Positions 44,964 to 58,500 of a DNA stretch of 64,000 nucleotides are shown here, piece by piece. The notes beneath the pieces were generated by a model that did not search any database, was not told the origin of the DNA, and saw nothing but the letters and a program-made list of their open reading frames with translations. The position numbers were made by a program, and so were the translations under genes. Position 1 is the first letter of the stretch; every line of letters starts with the position of its first letter. This stretch comes from Doryteuthis pealeii. Lineage: Eukaryota; Mollusca; Cephalopoda; Myopsida; Loliginidae. The stretch is from contig CM042160.1 of the NCBI GenBank assembly GCA_023376005.1, positions 86,650,248 to 86,714,247 of the forward strand. Direction: 5' to 3'.

Positions 44964-45723
44964 TTTGCATAAATACAGCCTGGCCTCCTGCCCTAAAAAA
45001 AAAATGCTAAGCAGTACCAGTCCAAAAAATAACCCACATTACGATCAAAGTCCCTATCTGAAGCGGTGCCTGCTGAAGAACCAACCTGCGCTTAAGGCAT
45101 TTTTACCCCAGTCTTTTCTCGATAAGTAAATGTAAATATTCTGACTCTCCCCCTCTTTAAAATATTTCTTTTATTGGTTTGAAGGCATTTTTTATTGATA
45201 AATTACTTTTTTTAGAGGTTTGAAGGCGTTAGAAGTAAGCCACTAACCAGGTTTTTTATCGACAAGTAAATGTAAATATTTACCCCTACCCTTAAAAAAA
45301 AAATGTTTTTTTTGTATTTTCATTTTATTTTAATTCAAGACAAGTTTTGAAAATAAAAACAATCAATACATTATTAAACTAAACAACTGTCCTGAATTTC
45401 TAAATAATTACAACAGAGTTTTGAAATAAAAACACAAAAAAAAAATGTATTTTCATTTTATTTTAATTAAAAAAACTGTCACATATTTTTAAAATAAATA
45501 TGACCGAGTTTCGAAAATTAAAAACCCTAACCCCAAAAAACAATATTATAAATAAAAACACCTTCAAACAGTTAGGGACTTAAATAGTAGCACGGATGGT
45601 TTTTCAGCAGACACCACTTCAGCTAGGGAGTTCAATCGTAGCACGGGTTGTTTTTTCAGCAGGCAATGCCTAGTGGATTTTAGGGCAAGAGGCCAGGATG
45701 CATTTATGCAAAATACCCAAAAA
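44964..45723. mobile_element. Non-autonomous DNA element with long TIRs, copy B
   Basis: Counterpart of 13,270-14,005. The left TIR here keeps GGCCTCCTGCCCTAAAA, which matches the right TIR better than copy A does. Confidence 0.75.
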
Positions 45724-46027
45724 CAAGTTTCAAATTAGAATTGATATTGAGTTCTAAAAAAATCAGAAAATTATTGTAAGAAAAGACATATGTAACTTGG
45801 AAGTCAAGAAAGACAAATAATTTTTACAATTCATTCTTTAATTTCATTAAAAAAGCTAAACGTTCCTGAATCCAAGGCTGTGAAGTCAGAATTGGTAAAA
45901 CTATACCAACAACACAGACTCCAGTTAAATTTATACTTTATATGGCCCTAATTTAGTCTATAAAGTTATACAGTGCACACTCCTTATAAATAGATTTTAA
46001 AAATCATGGTTTTACATTTATTTGTAG

Positions 46028-46153
46028 GCCATAATCAATTACTCAAAGAGGAGTCGGAGTTGGAGGTGTCAAAAATAGAAGAGTCAGAGTCAAAGGTTTT
46101 GTGTTCTGACTCCATAACTCTGCGTGAATCCGATTATGTTTTTGTACACCCAG
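46028..46153 (+). CDS. Candidate orphan exon, copy B
   Basis: Same 126-base open segment and splice sites as 14,326-14,451, with one Leu to Ser change (KIEESESK preceded by ELEVS) and one silent change. Product unknown. Confidence 0.25.
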
Positions 46154-46652
46154 GTAAAAAATGCTTTCCAAATCTCCAGGGTAATGGCATCCCTAAATTG
46201 GGTCACATTGGAGTAATGTCAAAAAAGGATTCCTTCACACAAGTTCTTAGAAAGTTTATTTGTTTGAATTTCAACAATTGATTACTGTTGAAATTGTTTT
46301 TTCTTTCTGTAAAACTTTCTTTTTTTAAAAATTGAATTAAAACAAATTTAAGTTTAATTCTAGGAAATAGAACAATTATAATTAATCAAAATTGAATTTT
46401 CCAACCCCCTATCTGAAAAAAAAAAAAGTTTTAAAAAAGTAAAAAGAAAAAGGTAAAAACTTGTTGCAATAATGTTGGAGAAAAAAAAAGAAAAGAATTC
46501 TATATAATTGAAGATCAAATGATGACAATTACTTACAAAAAAAAAAAAAAAATGTTTTGTTGAGAATGAGAAAAAAATCAAACGAGAGACAATCCTTTAA
46601 TTTTCATCTCATGGAATTTTAAAAGAAATTTAAAACAAAAAATTTTTTTTTA

Positions 46653-46689
<37 letters not shown>

Positions 46690-47384
46690 TGTTAAGACTA
46701 TTTTTCAAATGATGTACTTGAATCAAATAGAAGTTCCCTTATTTCTTTTTTTTTTTTTTTTTTCAATTGACAAACAATCTAGGTGCAGTTCAGATAAAAG
46801 GTGGTTTGAATACAACCAAGTCTACCATTAACATTTTAAATCCATTGGCCTGATATTTCAGACTGAGCAATATTCTACTACATACTATAGTCCCAATATT
46901 TCAGGTTCAGGGAGATTATGTCAGATACTACTACTAATAAAAATCATCATCACGTCACGCTGTTAGCATGGATTCCCATGACTTTCCTTCAGCAAACATC
47001 CCTGTTGGTCTTTGCTCCTGGTAGGTCCTCCTAATGGAATCCAGATTCCATACAGAGCTGATTAATATAGGGTTTTGTTTTTATCTAATAATAATAATAA
47101 TAATAATAAAAGGACTAATATATCAACCATTATGGCATATCAACCCTTTTCAGGTCTTCTAATGCCGTATCAAGTCATTTTGATAAACAAAAGAATCAAG
47201 TTGCTTACAGTATCTGCTGTTGCTTAAATGGTCACTAATATAAATATTGAACAGATTCATCGCTATTTAACTTCGGTGATCCAGCGGGAACCAGTGCTTT
47301 CAGCATGACTTGACCACAAGTGTGTGTGTGTGTGTGTATGTATGTGTGTGTATGTAATATATATTATATATATATAATATATAT

Positions 47385-47592
47385 GTGAGGTAGCTAAAAG
47401 GATAGTGAACAAGAAATGATAACTCAAAACAAATCTAAGAGTTGAAATATTTCGTCCGATTTATAAGGACATCTTATTTTAAAAAAAAAAAAAAAAAAAA
47501 AAAATGTCCTTATAAATTGGACGAAATATTTCAACTCTTAGATTTGTTTTGAGTTATCATTTCTTGTTCACTATCCTTTTACCTACCTCATA
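47385..47592. mobile_element. Fold-back element with A-rich spacer, copy B
   Basis: Counterpart of 15,604-15,806. Read outward, the arms have GTCC, TTATAAATC or TTATAAATT, GGAC, GAAA. GTCC and GGAC pair exactly in both arms. Confidence 0.65.
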
Positions 47593-47615
47593 CTGTCGGA
47601 TTCTACTACATCCAT

Positions 47616-47655
<40 letters not shown>

Positions 47656-47940
47656 CATACATACACACAGACATTATATATTTATTGTTTGCCAGGGAAT
47701 TTGTACCTTAGTATTATCAGGAACTACTATGCCGAAGTCATTTATATAAATATGCAAATATTTTGTCTTCAAATATTAAAATTTTATAGCCTTTATAATA
47801 CTTATTAATCAATACCTCTATGTAGGGTATAAGGTGTATTGTAAGCCCTGCCGACAGGACAGTGTAATTATTTTTGTGGTATTATTTAATTAAAAATAAA
47901 GATTAAAAAGTGTTGTGGTTTATTTGTTCAAATGTTAGTT

Positions 47941-48336
47941 TTTATTTGATAATGCCTGTTTTCTCAATTCTTATTTGATAATGCCTGTTTTCTCAATTCT
48001 TATTTGATAATGCCTGTTTTCTCAATTCTTATTTGATAATGCCTGTTTTTCTCAATTCTTATTTGATAATGCCTGTTTCTCAATTCTTATTTGATAATGC
48101 CTGTTTCTCAATTCTTTTTGATAATGCCTGTTTTCTCAATTCTTATTTGATAATGCCTGTTTTCTCAATTCTTATTTGATAATGCCTGTTTCTCATTCTT
48201 ATTTGATAATCCTGTTTTCTCAATTCTTATTTGATAATGCCTGTTTTCTCAATTCTTATTTGATAATGCTGTTTTCTCAATTCTTATTGATAATGCCTGT
48301 TTTCTCAATTCTTATTCGATAATGCCTGTTTTCTTT
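47941..48336. repeat. 29-bp minisatellite, about 14 copies
   Basis: The unit is about TTATTTGATAATGCCTGTTT plus TCTCAATTC. Units vary by one-base losses (27-30 bp). The last unit, with CGATAATGCCTG and TTTCACC, matches the end of the two-copy locus in A. It lies in the same CYRI region and has no coding frame. There are no spacers between units, so it is not a CRISPR-like array. Confidence 0.95.
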
Positions 48337-48501
48337 CACCTATTACGACTGGTAATCAATTAGTGACCATACCCACCCTGTAGTTATCTTATGGTTGGCT
48401 TTCTTAGACGCTAACACCCGCATTGTCAAGGGAGACTACTCTATTTCCTTTTAGAGGACAGATAAATAGACTCATTATCTCAGAAGAAGAAAGAAAAAAG
48501 G

Positions 48502-48537
<36 letters not shown>

Positions 48538-48929
48538 CAGATTAATTTAGAACTATATTTCTGCTAACAGTTTTCCCCATTAATCAATTGTTCAGATAAA
48601 ATGATTCAAATAAATATGGCTTCTGTCCCTTAATAGTTGGTACATTTAGTATGTGAAATTTATATGTGAAAGTAATTTCTATTATGGGACAGAGGTAATA
48701 ATTCATGGCTGAATCTGTCCCATAATAATTGGTACATTTAGTGTATGAAATTTACATGTGAATGTAATATGCATTATGGGATCATCTTTAGAATATAAAA
48801 TAAATATATTTAATAAATATAAAGTATAATAATATAAAATAAAGAATATTTACTCAGTAGTGTCATCTTCAAATCTTTTTAGTGTCATCTTTAAAATGAC
48901 TTGCACTGAATAGTTAACATCTCAAAAAT

Positions 48930-48972
<43 letters not shown>

Positions 48973-49402
48973 GTGTGCACTATTTTTGTGATCAACAAGT
49001 CCATCGTGATAGACATATTGGGTGCTCCTTCCATAGATCATCCAAAATTGATTTTTTTTACAAAAAAAAAAAAAAGGTAGACCCTGGAGTGCAAATTGAA
49101 ATTAAAAATAATTTTTAACAATAACCAATAAATAAAATTTGACATTTAAGGAAACATTTTCTTTTAAGAGAAATACAATAAAAGAATTCTTACCTAATTG
49201 TAAATTTTATAACAGATTCATTAACAAAAAAACAAAAAAAACAAAACAACCCATTCATAAAATTCACAATTTTCCTAAGTGAAGCTTTAAGAGATTTGTA
49301 CCCTGAAGTAGGAAGTATAACTTGTTGGCAATAAAAAATACTGTTAAGAAATCTGTTCACAAAAAAAAAAAGAATGGGGGTCGGGGCAGAGTTGTGACTG
49401 AC

Positions 49403-49525
49403 CTGTGTAACAAATTTTGTAGTTGTGTCACTTAAAGTCTTCAGCATGGGCGTGGCATGTGCATAAAATAAAGACATCCGATTCGCCATTTCATTCGACA
49501 CTTCAGTTTCTCCTTCTTTGCTGTC
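49403..49525 (-). CDS. CYRI: CYRI exon about residues 172-212, copy B
   Basis: 123 bases, same as 17,521-17,643, encoding DSKEGETEV ... KFVTQ. Acceptor ATCTTTCAG, donor GTCAGTC. The upstream AAT repeat seen beside the acceptor in copy A is shorter here. Confidence 0.95.
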
Positions 49526-52500
49526 CTGAAAGATAATAATAATAAGTTTTTATGGTTAATCTATAAGCCCAATATTTCAGGCTGAGTACTATTTTACTAT
49601 ACACTGTAAGGCCAGAATTTTGGACTGAGCATTATTCTACTTTACACTATTTAATAGTCAGGATATAGTGACTTGGTTCTTTCTGAAAGCTGGTTTACAT
49701 TAAAAATTAAAATTAGTGAAATAGATCACTAATTAGGACTGAACCTATTCTAGTAGGTCACTACCTCAACTGGAGATTAACAGGTTTGAATTCAGAGTTT
49801 TCCTTCTCCTAGACTGGTTGCCTAACCAAGATTAAAGAGCCCAGTCTGCCCTACTATTTACCCATAGCTGGTGGGAAAGTAGTTGGATTCATACCTTTCC
49901 CAAAGGTATTAGCGCTATGTGAAATGTAGCTTCGTCCAGGATTTGAACTCTGGTCGACAAGGCCATTTCCTACGACACTAATAATTATACCACAGCCTCC
50001 AACTAAAAAGTCCAGAAAGAACCAAGTCACTAAATCCCGATTGGACATTGGTCAAACAAGACTTATGCACACATTCTATACCAATTCTACAGAGACAAGT
50101 TTATTATTGAAGTGAGATTTTCTTTAATCCCTTATTTTAAAACTAGAAGTCGCTACCCAGCATCACCCGGGTAGAGGGGGATTTTTTTAAGTTAGTCCCG
50201 CAGATCCATTATTACTGAATCAGGAGTTGAATCCTCATGGGATGCCCCATTTAAATCCCTATGTAAAAAAAATAGACCTTGCATTGATCCAGCTACTCTG
50301 AAAAGAAATGTTAATGTCTACTATCTAAAATATTAAATGAAAAAAAAAATCCATGCTGTTATCATTTAAATTTTATTTTTTAATTAACTTAACGAATATA
50401 AATCAAATCTATTATTTTTGCTCAAAAACCAAACCCTGGTGTTATTTAATGTATATATATGTATTTACTTTGTCATTAATTTTTTTTTAAAGTTTCCTAC
50501 GGACATACATGTACACCCAACTGCCCTTTATATATGTATAGAAGGAACTAACTGTACAGTTATGGACTAATCTTGGTATTAGTCGCCATTCATATTTTTT
50601 TTAAAGTTAATTTATCATTTACAAAGTTCATTAAGAAATATTTATTGGAAAATGCCTAAAATAATTTATTGTAAAAAAAAAAATGTTGTTTTTTCTTACT
50701 ATTCTTTTCATAGAAAAAAGGTTAGAGTTTTCTTTTAAATAAAGAAAAGAACATTAAAATTAATGTAGAATAAGAAAATATTGAATCTTGTCAAAAATTT
50801 TTTTTTTTTTTTTAAATCATTTTATATTAGATTTTAAAATCTTTAATAATATTCTAGATTAGATTTTAACATTTTTAAAAATTAAACTAAATCATTTAAG
50901 AATTCAAACAAAAAACAAGTCTATATTCTAAGTCTATATATAACAAGTGCTACTCATACGCTGAGTTGGCGAGGGCCGGTATCGAACTAGGAACCTTGTG
51001 ATTCTTAGCGGAATGCTCTTTCCTATATTTTTCAATTCTATCAAAATATCAGGATTTTAAAAAATAAAATGAAATTTTTAAAAATCCTTCTGAATGTGAC
51101 ATTTTATCAGCCTTTCTCTCAACTTAAATTTCATCCAAGTTGAATCTTTTAAGTCAAATGAAAATCAACGAATTAACTCCCTTTGATTTTTATAGCAATT
51201 CAAGAGAAACAATGATTTTTAATGGCATATAAACCCATCAAGGGTTATTTTATCTCCATTGATTTTTTTATTTGTGTAATTCCAAAATTCCTGTTTTCTT
51301 TTTCTCAGTTATATGATATATTATTATCTAATACAAATAATTTGCACACAGTTGTATAGCTTCAAGTAACTAATAATAATCCTTGATAAACAATTAGTAA
51401 CTACTAATAAAAATAATCTAGTAATAGGATATCAAGTATTCCTATCTAATATCAATAATTTTTAAACAGATCTATTTGTTCTATAAATGGGACGCTAACA
51501 GGTACTGGGTCAGAGTGGACCTGGGAGTAATGGTAATGAAGACACATCTTGGGACGGGTGGGGGCTTACTCCGCTGCAGGGAATACAATCAGTATATTCC
51601 CAGCTCCACTTGTAACTGCCACTAAACTGACCAATTAATTATATCTTAGTTTTATATAGTTATTTTTGTTTATAAAAATTAACTACAACCACAGTATCCA
51701 ATTTAGAGTAGTTTAATGGGTTTATTAATACCATTTTGTGCCGAGCATTAGTTTCTGCTGTTTATCAACCCTAACCGGAAAAGGGGAAGACATACAAAAC
51801 CCTTTTAGTTTACGCCACTGGTCCGGATAGGCAACAACGGTAAGTGCTTTCACATTTCTTTGAGGATTTCCTCTTTCTTTTTAAAAGTATTCGCTGTTAT
51901 CCGTTATTAAATGTTATTTGTTTTTCTTTGTACAGTTTCACGGTGTTTATTAAATAAACTTAATGACATCAGTAAAGAATCGTCAGGCCATCCCTTTCTT
52001 CGAGACCAGTAGGCAGTAAAACTGCCAACAGGGTAGGAGTAACAAGGGGATTAAATGTGTAATATGTTAGATGGGACATTAACAGGTACTACCATTCCAG
52101 GTCAGAGTGGACCTGGGAGTAATGTCAATGAAAGGCTGACTACACACTTACCAGAACTAGAACCTCACCATCAGATGTAGTTTAATGTTATACCCAGTAC
52201 ATTCTTTATGGGAGGGGGTGGGTCTTATCCCTCTGCAGGGGAATTACAGTCAGCGTATTCTCAGCCCCACTTGTAGGGTAGGAGAAACATTGAGCTAAAA
52301 GATTAAATGTGAAATACTAACTAGCTTAAAAGCCGCCCTATCAAGCCGACATGAACAACGTTCTCCATTCTCTGCGAGAGGTGCCTAGCTTGGACATGTC
52401 AGAAGAATGGAAAATGGCCATATCCCAAAAGATCTTTTGTACAGCGAATTAGTAAAAGGCTCCTGATCAGTTGGTAGACCACACCTACGATTTAAAGATG

Positions 52501-55500
52501 TCTGCAGGAGAGATATGAGGATAGGCCATATTGAAACAAACACATGGGAGGTAGATGCAAAAAATATAGCGACCTGGAGCCTTAACCTTAGGCAAGGCAG
52601 GGAGAGGGATGAGGCAGAAAGGAGAGTAGTCTTGACAACAAAGAGAGGGAGAAAAGTCAGCAGCCCAGAAAGCGTCACAGGTTGTGTGCATTCAGTGCAC
52701 CAAAGACTGTCACTCAAGAATTGGCCTGCAGAGTCACTTGCGCAGATGCAGATAAATTCTTTTTTTTTGGACACTACACCATCGCCCTTAATGGATGGTA
52801 AGGTGACAACAACAACAAGTGGCAATTAGGCTAGCTTAAAAGCCGCCTTATCAAGTGGCAATTAGGCTAGCACCTGCTGATGAAAGAATAAAAAATGAAA
52901 ACAATAAAAAATTGAATCTTACTTCATTCGCCATTCTTTTTCGACTGACAGTTCGTCTGTAATAACTAAAGTCATTTTGGATTGCAGGGGTCGTCATCTA
53001 GAAGAAAGAAAAGAAAAAGACAAAGATTAAATACAATTTAGAATCAAATCAACCAGAAATCTTTTATTACTGTTTGAAAAATAAAAATCCCTTGGTGACT
53101 ATAACACCAACTATCAAACATTGGTCCACACACATACTACTAGGAGTCCTAGCGACGCTGGCTTTTAGGATAAGGAATCATAGCCTGTCCAAGATCACAC
53201 GGTACAGTGAACTTTTTACTGGCCATCATGACAGAGGGGCACCAAAAAAGAAATGAAATAAGGACTGCTTGAAAAAACCCTTTGGTGCCTGTGTTGGGTC
53301 AGTAAAATGGTGATTCCTGTATATAGAGTGAGTGAGGGAGAGGCTCTCTGTGATTGGATATACCAATCACGTAATGAGCCCAGAAGTTTAGGCGCAATAT
53401 CCAAAATCCTAGCAGATAGATTCCACCAGCGGTTCCATGAGGCAGCGATTTGAAGGGCTCCAAGAAATTACCCTAAGATACCAGATATCTTCTCCAATGC
53501 ACCGGTAAGTCCCTTAAACTCAGCTTTATATACAGGAAGGACTTTATATTGTTATTTGTTGTTTCATGTGCTGTCCAATAAATTGTTTGAATTAAAGGAA
53601 ATATTAATTCCTTTCTTGTTGTTAGCCTTAGAATTAAATGGTATACTAACACAATACCTGTTACATCAACTATCAACATTGGTCCACCCTAGCTGAGATC
53701 TGTGACACCTGGTATATTACCACTAACTATGCTGTCACCTCATAATTATAAAAAGTTACAAGATACCACTATTTCGATTGGTTAGTTTTCAACTAAAAGA
53801 TAAAAGATTTGATGGTCAAGTTGTAAACAATTGTCAAAAAAAAAAAAAAACCTTTAAAAAAAAGTTTTTTTAAAAATAAAAAAAAACCCCCAAAAAACCC
53901 TAAAAGCTCTCACCTTGAGATCATCAAATTTTAATACAAAATCCAGAATTTCAGCAAACTGCTTGAAGAGTGCCTGCTGCGTCTCAAGATGTTGTCGTGA
54001 TGTCAGATTGGAAGAGCATAATTCCCGAAGCAACACCGGAATCACATTTTCTGAAAACACAAAAAACAAAATGTTATTTGTCGGAATTTTTGTCATGAGG
54101 TTTGATTTTGTTGTTTTTTCTTTTTTTATTACTGTTGTCCTCATCTTTATTGTGATATATAGAAACACAACTTTCAAATTTTTGTACTCTCCGGCCTTCT
54201 TTAGGTGTGCCTTGTCCGTCTGAACATACTGATGATTCAACCTGGGAAATCATTTTGAATAGTTAGTCTGTTAAGCAAACACGGCTTTGGATAATTTACG
54301 AACATCTCATCCTCGTGATGATTCTCAGATTGATGGGTGTTTGCACAACCAACGGACATTATTATTTGAAAATTCATAATTTATTCAACACCTTGTTTCC
54401 CAGGTTAATCATCGCTATGCTTGGATGGACAAGGAACACCTGAAGAAGGTTGGAGAGTACAATGGCCGAAATGTATTTCTGCCAGGTTTCCCAAAAAATA
54501 AGACAGGGCTTAAATTTATTTTTACTCTATTGATGACACAAGATTAACGCACTCCTATATACTCAAACAAGAACAACAACCACAGTGTGAAACATGTCAA
54601 ACAACTTTGACTGTTAAACACTTATTCATGGAATTCCGGTTTTTTCTCACATAAAAAACTTATTTCAATGCAAACAATATGAAAGATCTATTTGAAAATG
54701 TCAACATGGAGGACATTCTGTCCTTTTTGAGGGAAATAAAATTATACCATAGAATACAGACATGAACTTAATCAATACCATACAACAATGGTGCTAACAT
54801 TGTTAAAACCAAATACTACAAAAGTATAAATATAAATACACAACATATACTACTGCTTAACCATTTGGGCATGACTTTACCCCAGATGGGTTGATATGCC
54901 AATTAGTATTAATAATAATGACTCAAAGGGTTTTTCATACATGTTCCCATTGTTGGACCATATGACCTTTAGGCACCCCTTTTGCGATCTTGATTTATAA
55001 AGACATGATTTTCATTTACACCGTCAAAATCCGGTTGTTTGTTAGGGTTTAGGGTTAGGAGTTAGTTTTATAATTAAAAATAAAAAAAAACCTCTAAAAA
55101 TCGTCTGTTAACAAACTACCGAATTTTGACGGTGTAAATGAAAAACATGTGCTTATTAATCGAGATCGCGAAAGGGGTGCCTAAAGGTCATATGGTCCCC
55201 ATTGTTTATAGAATATAGACATGAACCTAATCAATACCATACAAGATGATCCCCAATGATGCTAACACATTGTTAAAACCAATTACTAAAAAAGTATAAA
55301 TATAAATACACAACATATACTACTGCCTAACCATTGGGCATGACATCCCAGTGCATCTATGAAATTTCTTTATGAAAATCTTGACCACAGAAAAACAAGT
55401 TATTTTTTATTTTATTTATAAAATGTTTTTCATTGTATAATGTGTAAGATAATGATTAAAAAAAGAAACAGACAATATCCTGTGGAAACTATTACTGATG

Positions 55501-58500
55501 AAATCTACATGGATGATCTAGCACTTCTTACAAATACAATCTCAAGCTGAATGTCTGGTAGTGTTGGGAAGTGATCAATCCAATTGTGGGATAGATAATA
55601 AAAAGTCTGAGGCAATGATATTGGAGGATTCTGTTTTATTGGAGCAAGAGTTATTTTTTGGAATATGTGGCCAAATGAAAATGAAAAGCAGGTTGAGGAG
55701 AGAGAGAGTGTATAGAGGGGTGGGAAGAAGAAGAAAGAAAAAAAGAGAAGGAAAATGAAGAAAAAAAGAGAAAATGAAGAAAAAAGAAAAAAAGAAAAAG
55801 AAAAAAAAGAAAAAAAAAAAAAAAAGAAAAAATGAAGAAAAAAGAAAAAAATGAAGAAAAAAAGAAAAAAAATGAAGAAAAAAAGAGAAAAAATGAAGAA
55901 AAAAGAGAAAATGAAGAAAAAGAGAAAATGAAAGAAAAAGAGAAAATGAAGAAAGAGAAAATGAAGAAAAAAGAGAAAATGAAGAAAAAAAGGGAAGAAA
56001 AAAAGGGAAGAAAAAAGGGAAAAAAGGGAAGAAAAAAGGGAAGGAAAAAAAGGGAAGAAAATGAAGAAAAAAAGAAATGAAAAAAGAAAATGAAGAAAAA
56101 AGAATGAAGAAAAAAGAAAAAAAGAAAAAAAAAAAAAAAAAGAAAAAAGAAAAAAAGAAAAAAAGAAAAAAGATAAAGAAGAAAAAAGAAAGAAAAAAAA
56201 AGAAAAAAGAAAAAAAGAGAAAAAAAAAGAAAAAAGATAAAAAAGAAAAAGAGAAGAAAAAAAGAAAAAGAAGAAAAAGAAAAAAGAGAAGAAAAAAAAA
56301 GAAAAGAAAAAAGGGAATGTAGGGAGAGTCCAACTGTGAAGCTGTGGGGGTTGAGATTGCACATGAACTGGCAGGATATCAAACTCTTAACTTAATATAG
56401 AAAATGGTCGTTTTCTGATTCTGGCAATAAACACAATGAAAATGGCATCACACTTGAAGAGCAACAATTGGAACCGATCATGGTTGGCGGCATTTTTTGA
56501 ATAGGGGAGAAAGGCGATATTTGTAAGGTGGGTGAGGAGACAGGTGAGATCAGAAGAATTTGCCTCACCCCCTCCCATCACCCACCCCCCCAGTTTCCTT
56601 TCTTCATCTCTCTTTTGTGTTTGAGATTAATTCTAAGAGGGGGCAGGGGAATGTTGGGGGGAAGTTTTTTGTGTGGCAATCATACATGCAATCACTAAAA
56701 GTGTTAATTAGAAATTGGGGGTGGGTGAGGAGGGGGTATCAAAGTAAAGAACGAGATAGGGGTGGAGGTGTGGGGGTAGGTAGGAGTCTTAATTATTTTG
56801 GCTTTGATTGAACGAGATTTGTTTCCCTCCTTTTATATCAAAAGAGGCAACATTTCCATTTTTTTGTTGAAAGGAAAACATCAATATGGGGGAGGGAGGG
56901 GGGGTGGGAGGATAAAGAGAAAGTGCTAATAAGTGAGAGGGGAGGAGAAAGAAAGAGAGGGAGAAAGAGAGAAAAAGAAAGAGAAGAGGAGAAAGAGAAA
57001 AAGAGAAAAGAGAGAAAAGAGAGAAAAAGAGAGAAAAAGAGAGAAAAGAGAGAAAAGAGAGAGAAAAAGAGAGAAAAGAGAGAAAAGAGAAAAAATAAAG
57101 AGAAAGAGAAAAATAAAGAGAAAGAGAAAAATAAAAGAGAAAGAGAAAAAATAAAGAGAAAGAGAAAAATAAAGAGAAAGAGAAAGAGAGAAGAGAGAAA
57201 GAGAAAGAGAGAAAGAGAAAAGAGAAAGAGAAGAGAGAAGAGAGAAGAGAAAGAGAAAAGAGAAAGAGAGAGAAAGAGAAAAGAGAAAAAGAAAGAGAAA
57301 AAAAGAGAGGAAAAGAGAGGGAGAAAGAGGGAGAAAGAGAGGGAGAAAGAGAGGAGAAAAAGAAAGAGAGACAAGGAGAGAGAAAGAGACAAGGAGAGAG
57401 AAAGAGACAAGGAGAGAGAAAGAGACAAGGAGAGAGAAAGAGACAAGGAGAGAGAAAGAGAGACAAGGAGAGAGAAAGAGAGACAAGAGAGAAAGAGAGA
57501 CAAGGAGAGAGAAAGAGAGACAAGGAGAGAGAAAGAGAGAGAGAGAGGAAGAGAGAGAGAGAGGAAGAGAGAGAAAGAAAGAAAGAGAGAGAGAGAAGGA
57601 AGAAAGAAACAATTAAGAAGTGAAGAGAGAGAAAATAAAAATACAAAATAAAATCATTTACCACTATCTCACCCCCCCAACTCCTCTTTGTTAGCCTCAG
57701 TATAAAGGGGGGGAGAAGGTGATTGTGGGGTGGGGGGTTCCTAATCAAGTTAGGAAAAATTGAAATTATTAAAACTTTAATACTGTCTGTATCCGTGCCC
57801 TCAATCACCACCAGACTGTTCCACAGGACACACACAGCAAAGTGGATAATAGGGCTTAAAATGTAGCTAGCTACCTGGTAGTCAAGGGTTCAATCCCTGA
57901 TAGTGCAAAAGTCTTGTTCAGTGGAAGAGACAAAAGCAACAATATAAGAAAAAATTAACTTGTATTATTTAGATATTTCAGACTGTTGTCCTCCTCTTTA
58001 TTGTTATATACACAACGTTTCTGCCGATGTGCCCTCCGGCCTTCTTCAGGTGTTTCTCGGTGAACTTGGGTGCCTTCATATAGTTTTTTTAACACTTGCA
58101 CTTGGTCATGGTTAATGGAATGAGAACAAGCAACCCCCCCCCACCACCAAATAGATTAAATAAAGGGTTCAGTTTGACAAGAAACACCTGAAGATGGCCA
58201 ACTCAGAAGTCAAACAAAAAAATTGAGTACAAAATGCCTCAGTTGTCGAACAAATTTTCAAACTTCAAACATACAAGTGAAAAACGGAAGTCACACAACT
58301 GACTGCTAAGGCAAACCGAAGATGACCGAATAGCTGGTCGAATCTACCCAAGCAGCATCAGTTAGCGTCAGTCGCTATCTTGAACGATTGTCTGATATTG
58401 TTTATGTGCAAATTCTTTGCTTCATTTGTGTTTATTCTCTATTTTACGTCTACTTTAACCCTTATTCATGGATCCTAAAAAAAAGGCAGCAGTGATACAA

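Noticed and set aside
47941..48336. CRISPR-like array
   Set aside because: Units are directly adjacent with no variable spacers, in animal intron DNA.
56789..57835. Long Ser/Leu/Phe frames in copy B
   Set aside because: Same reason: low-complexity purine tract, no domain, not conserved in length with copy A.
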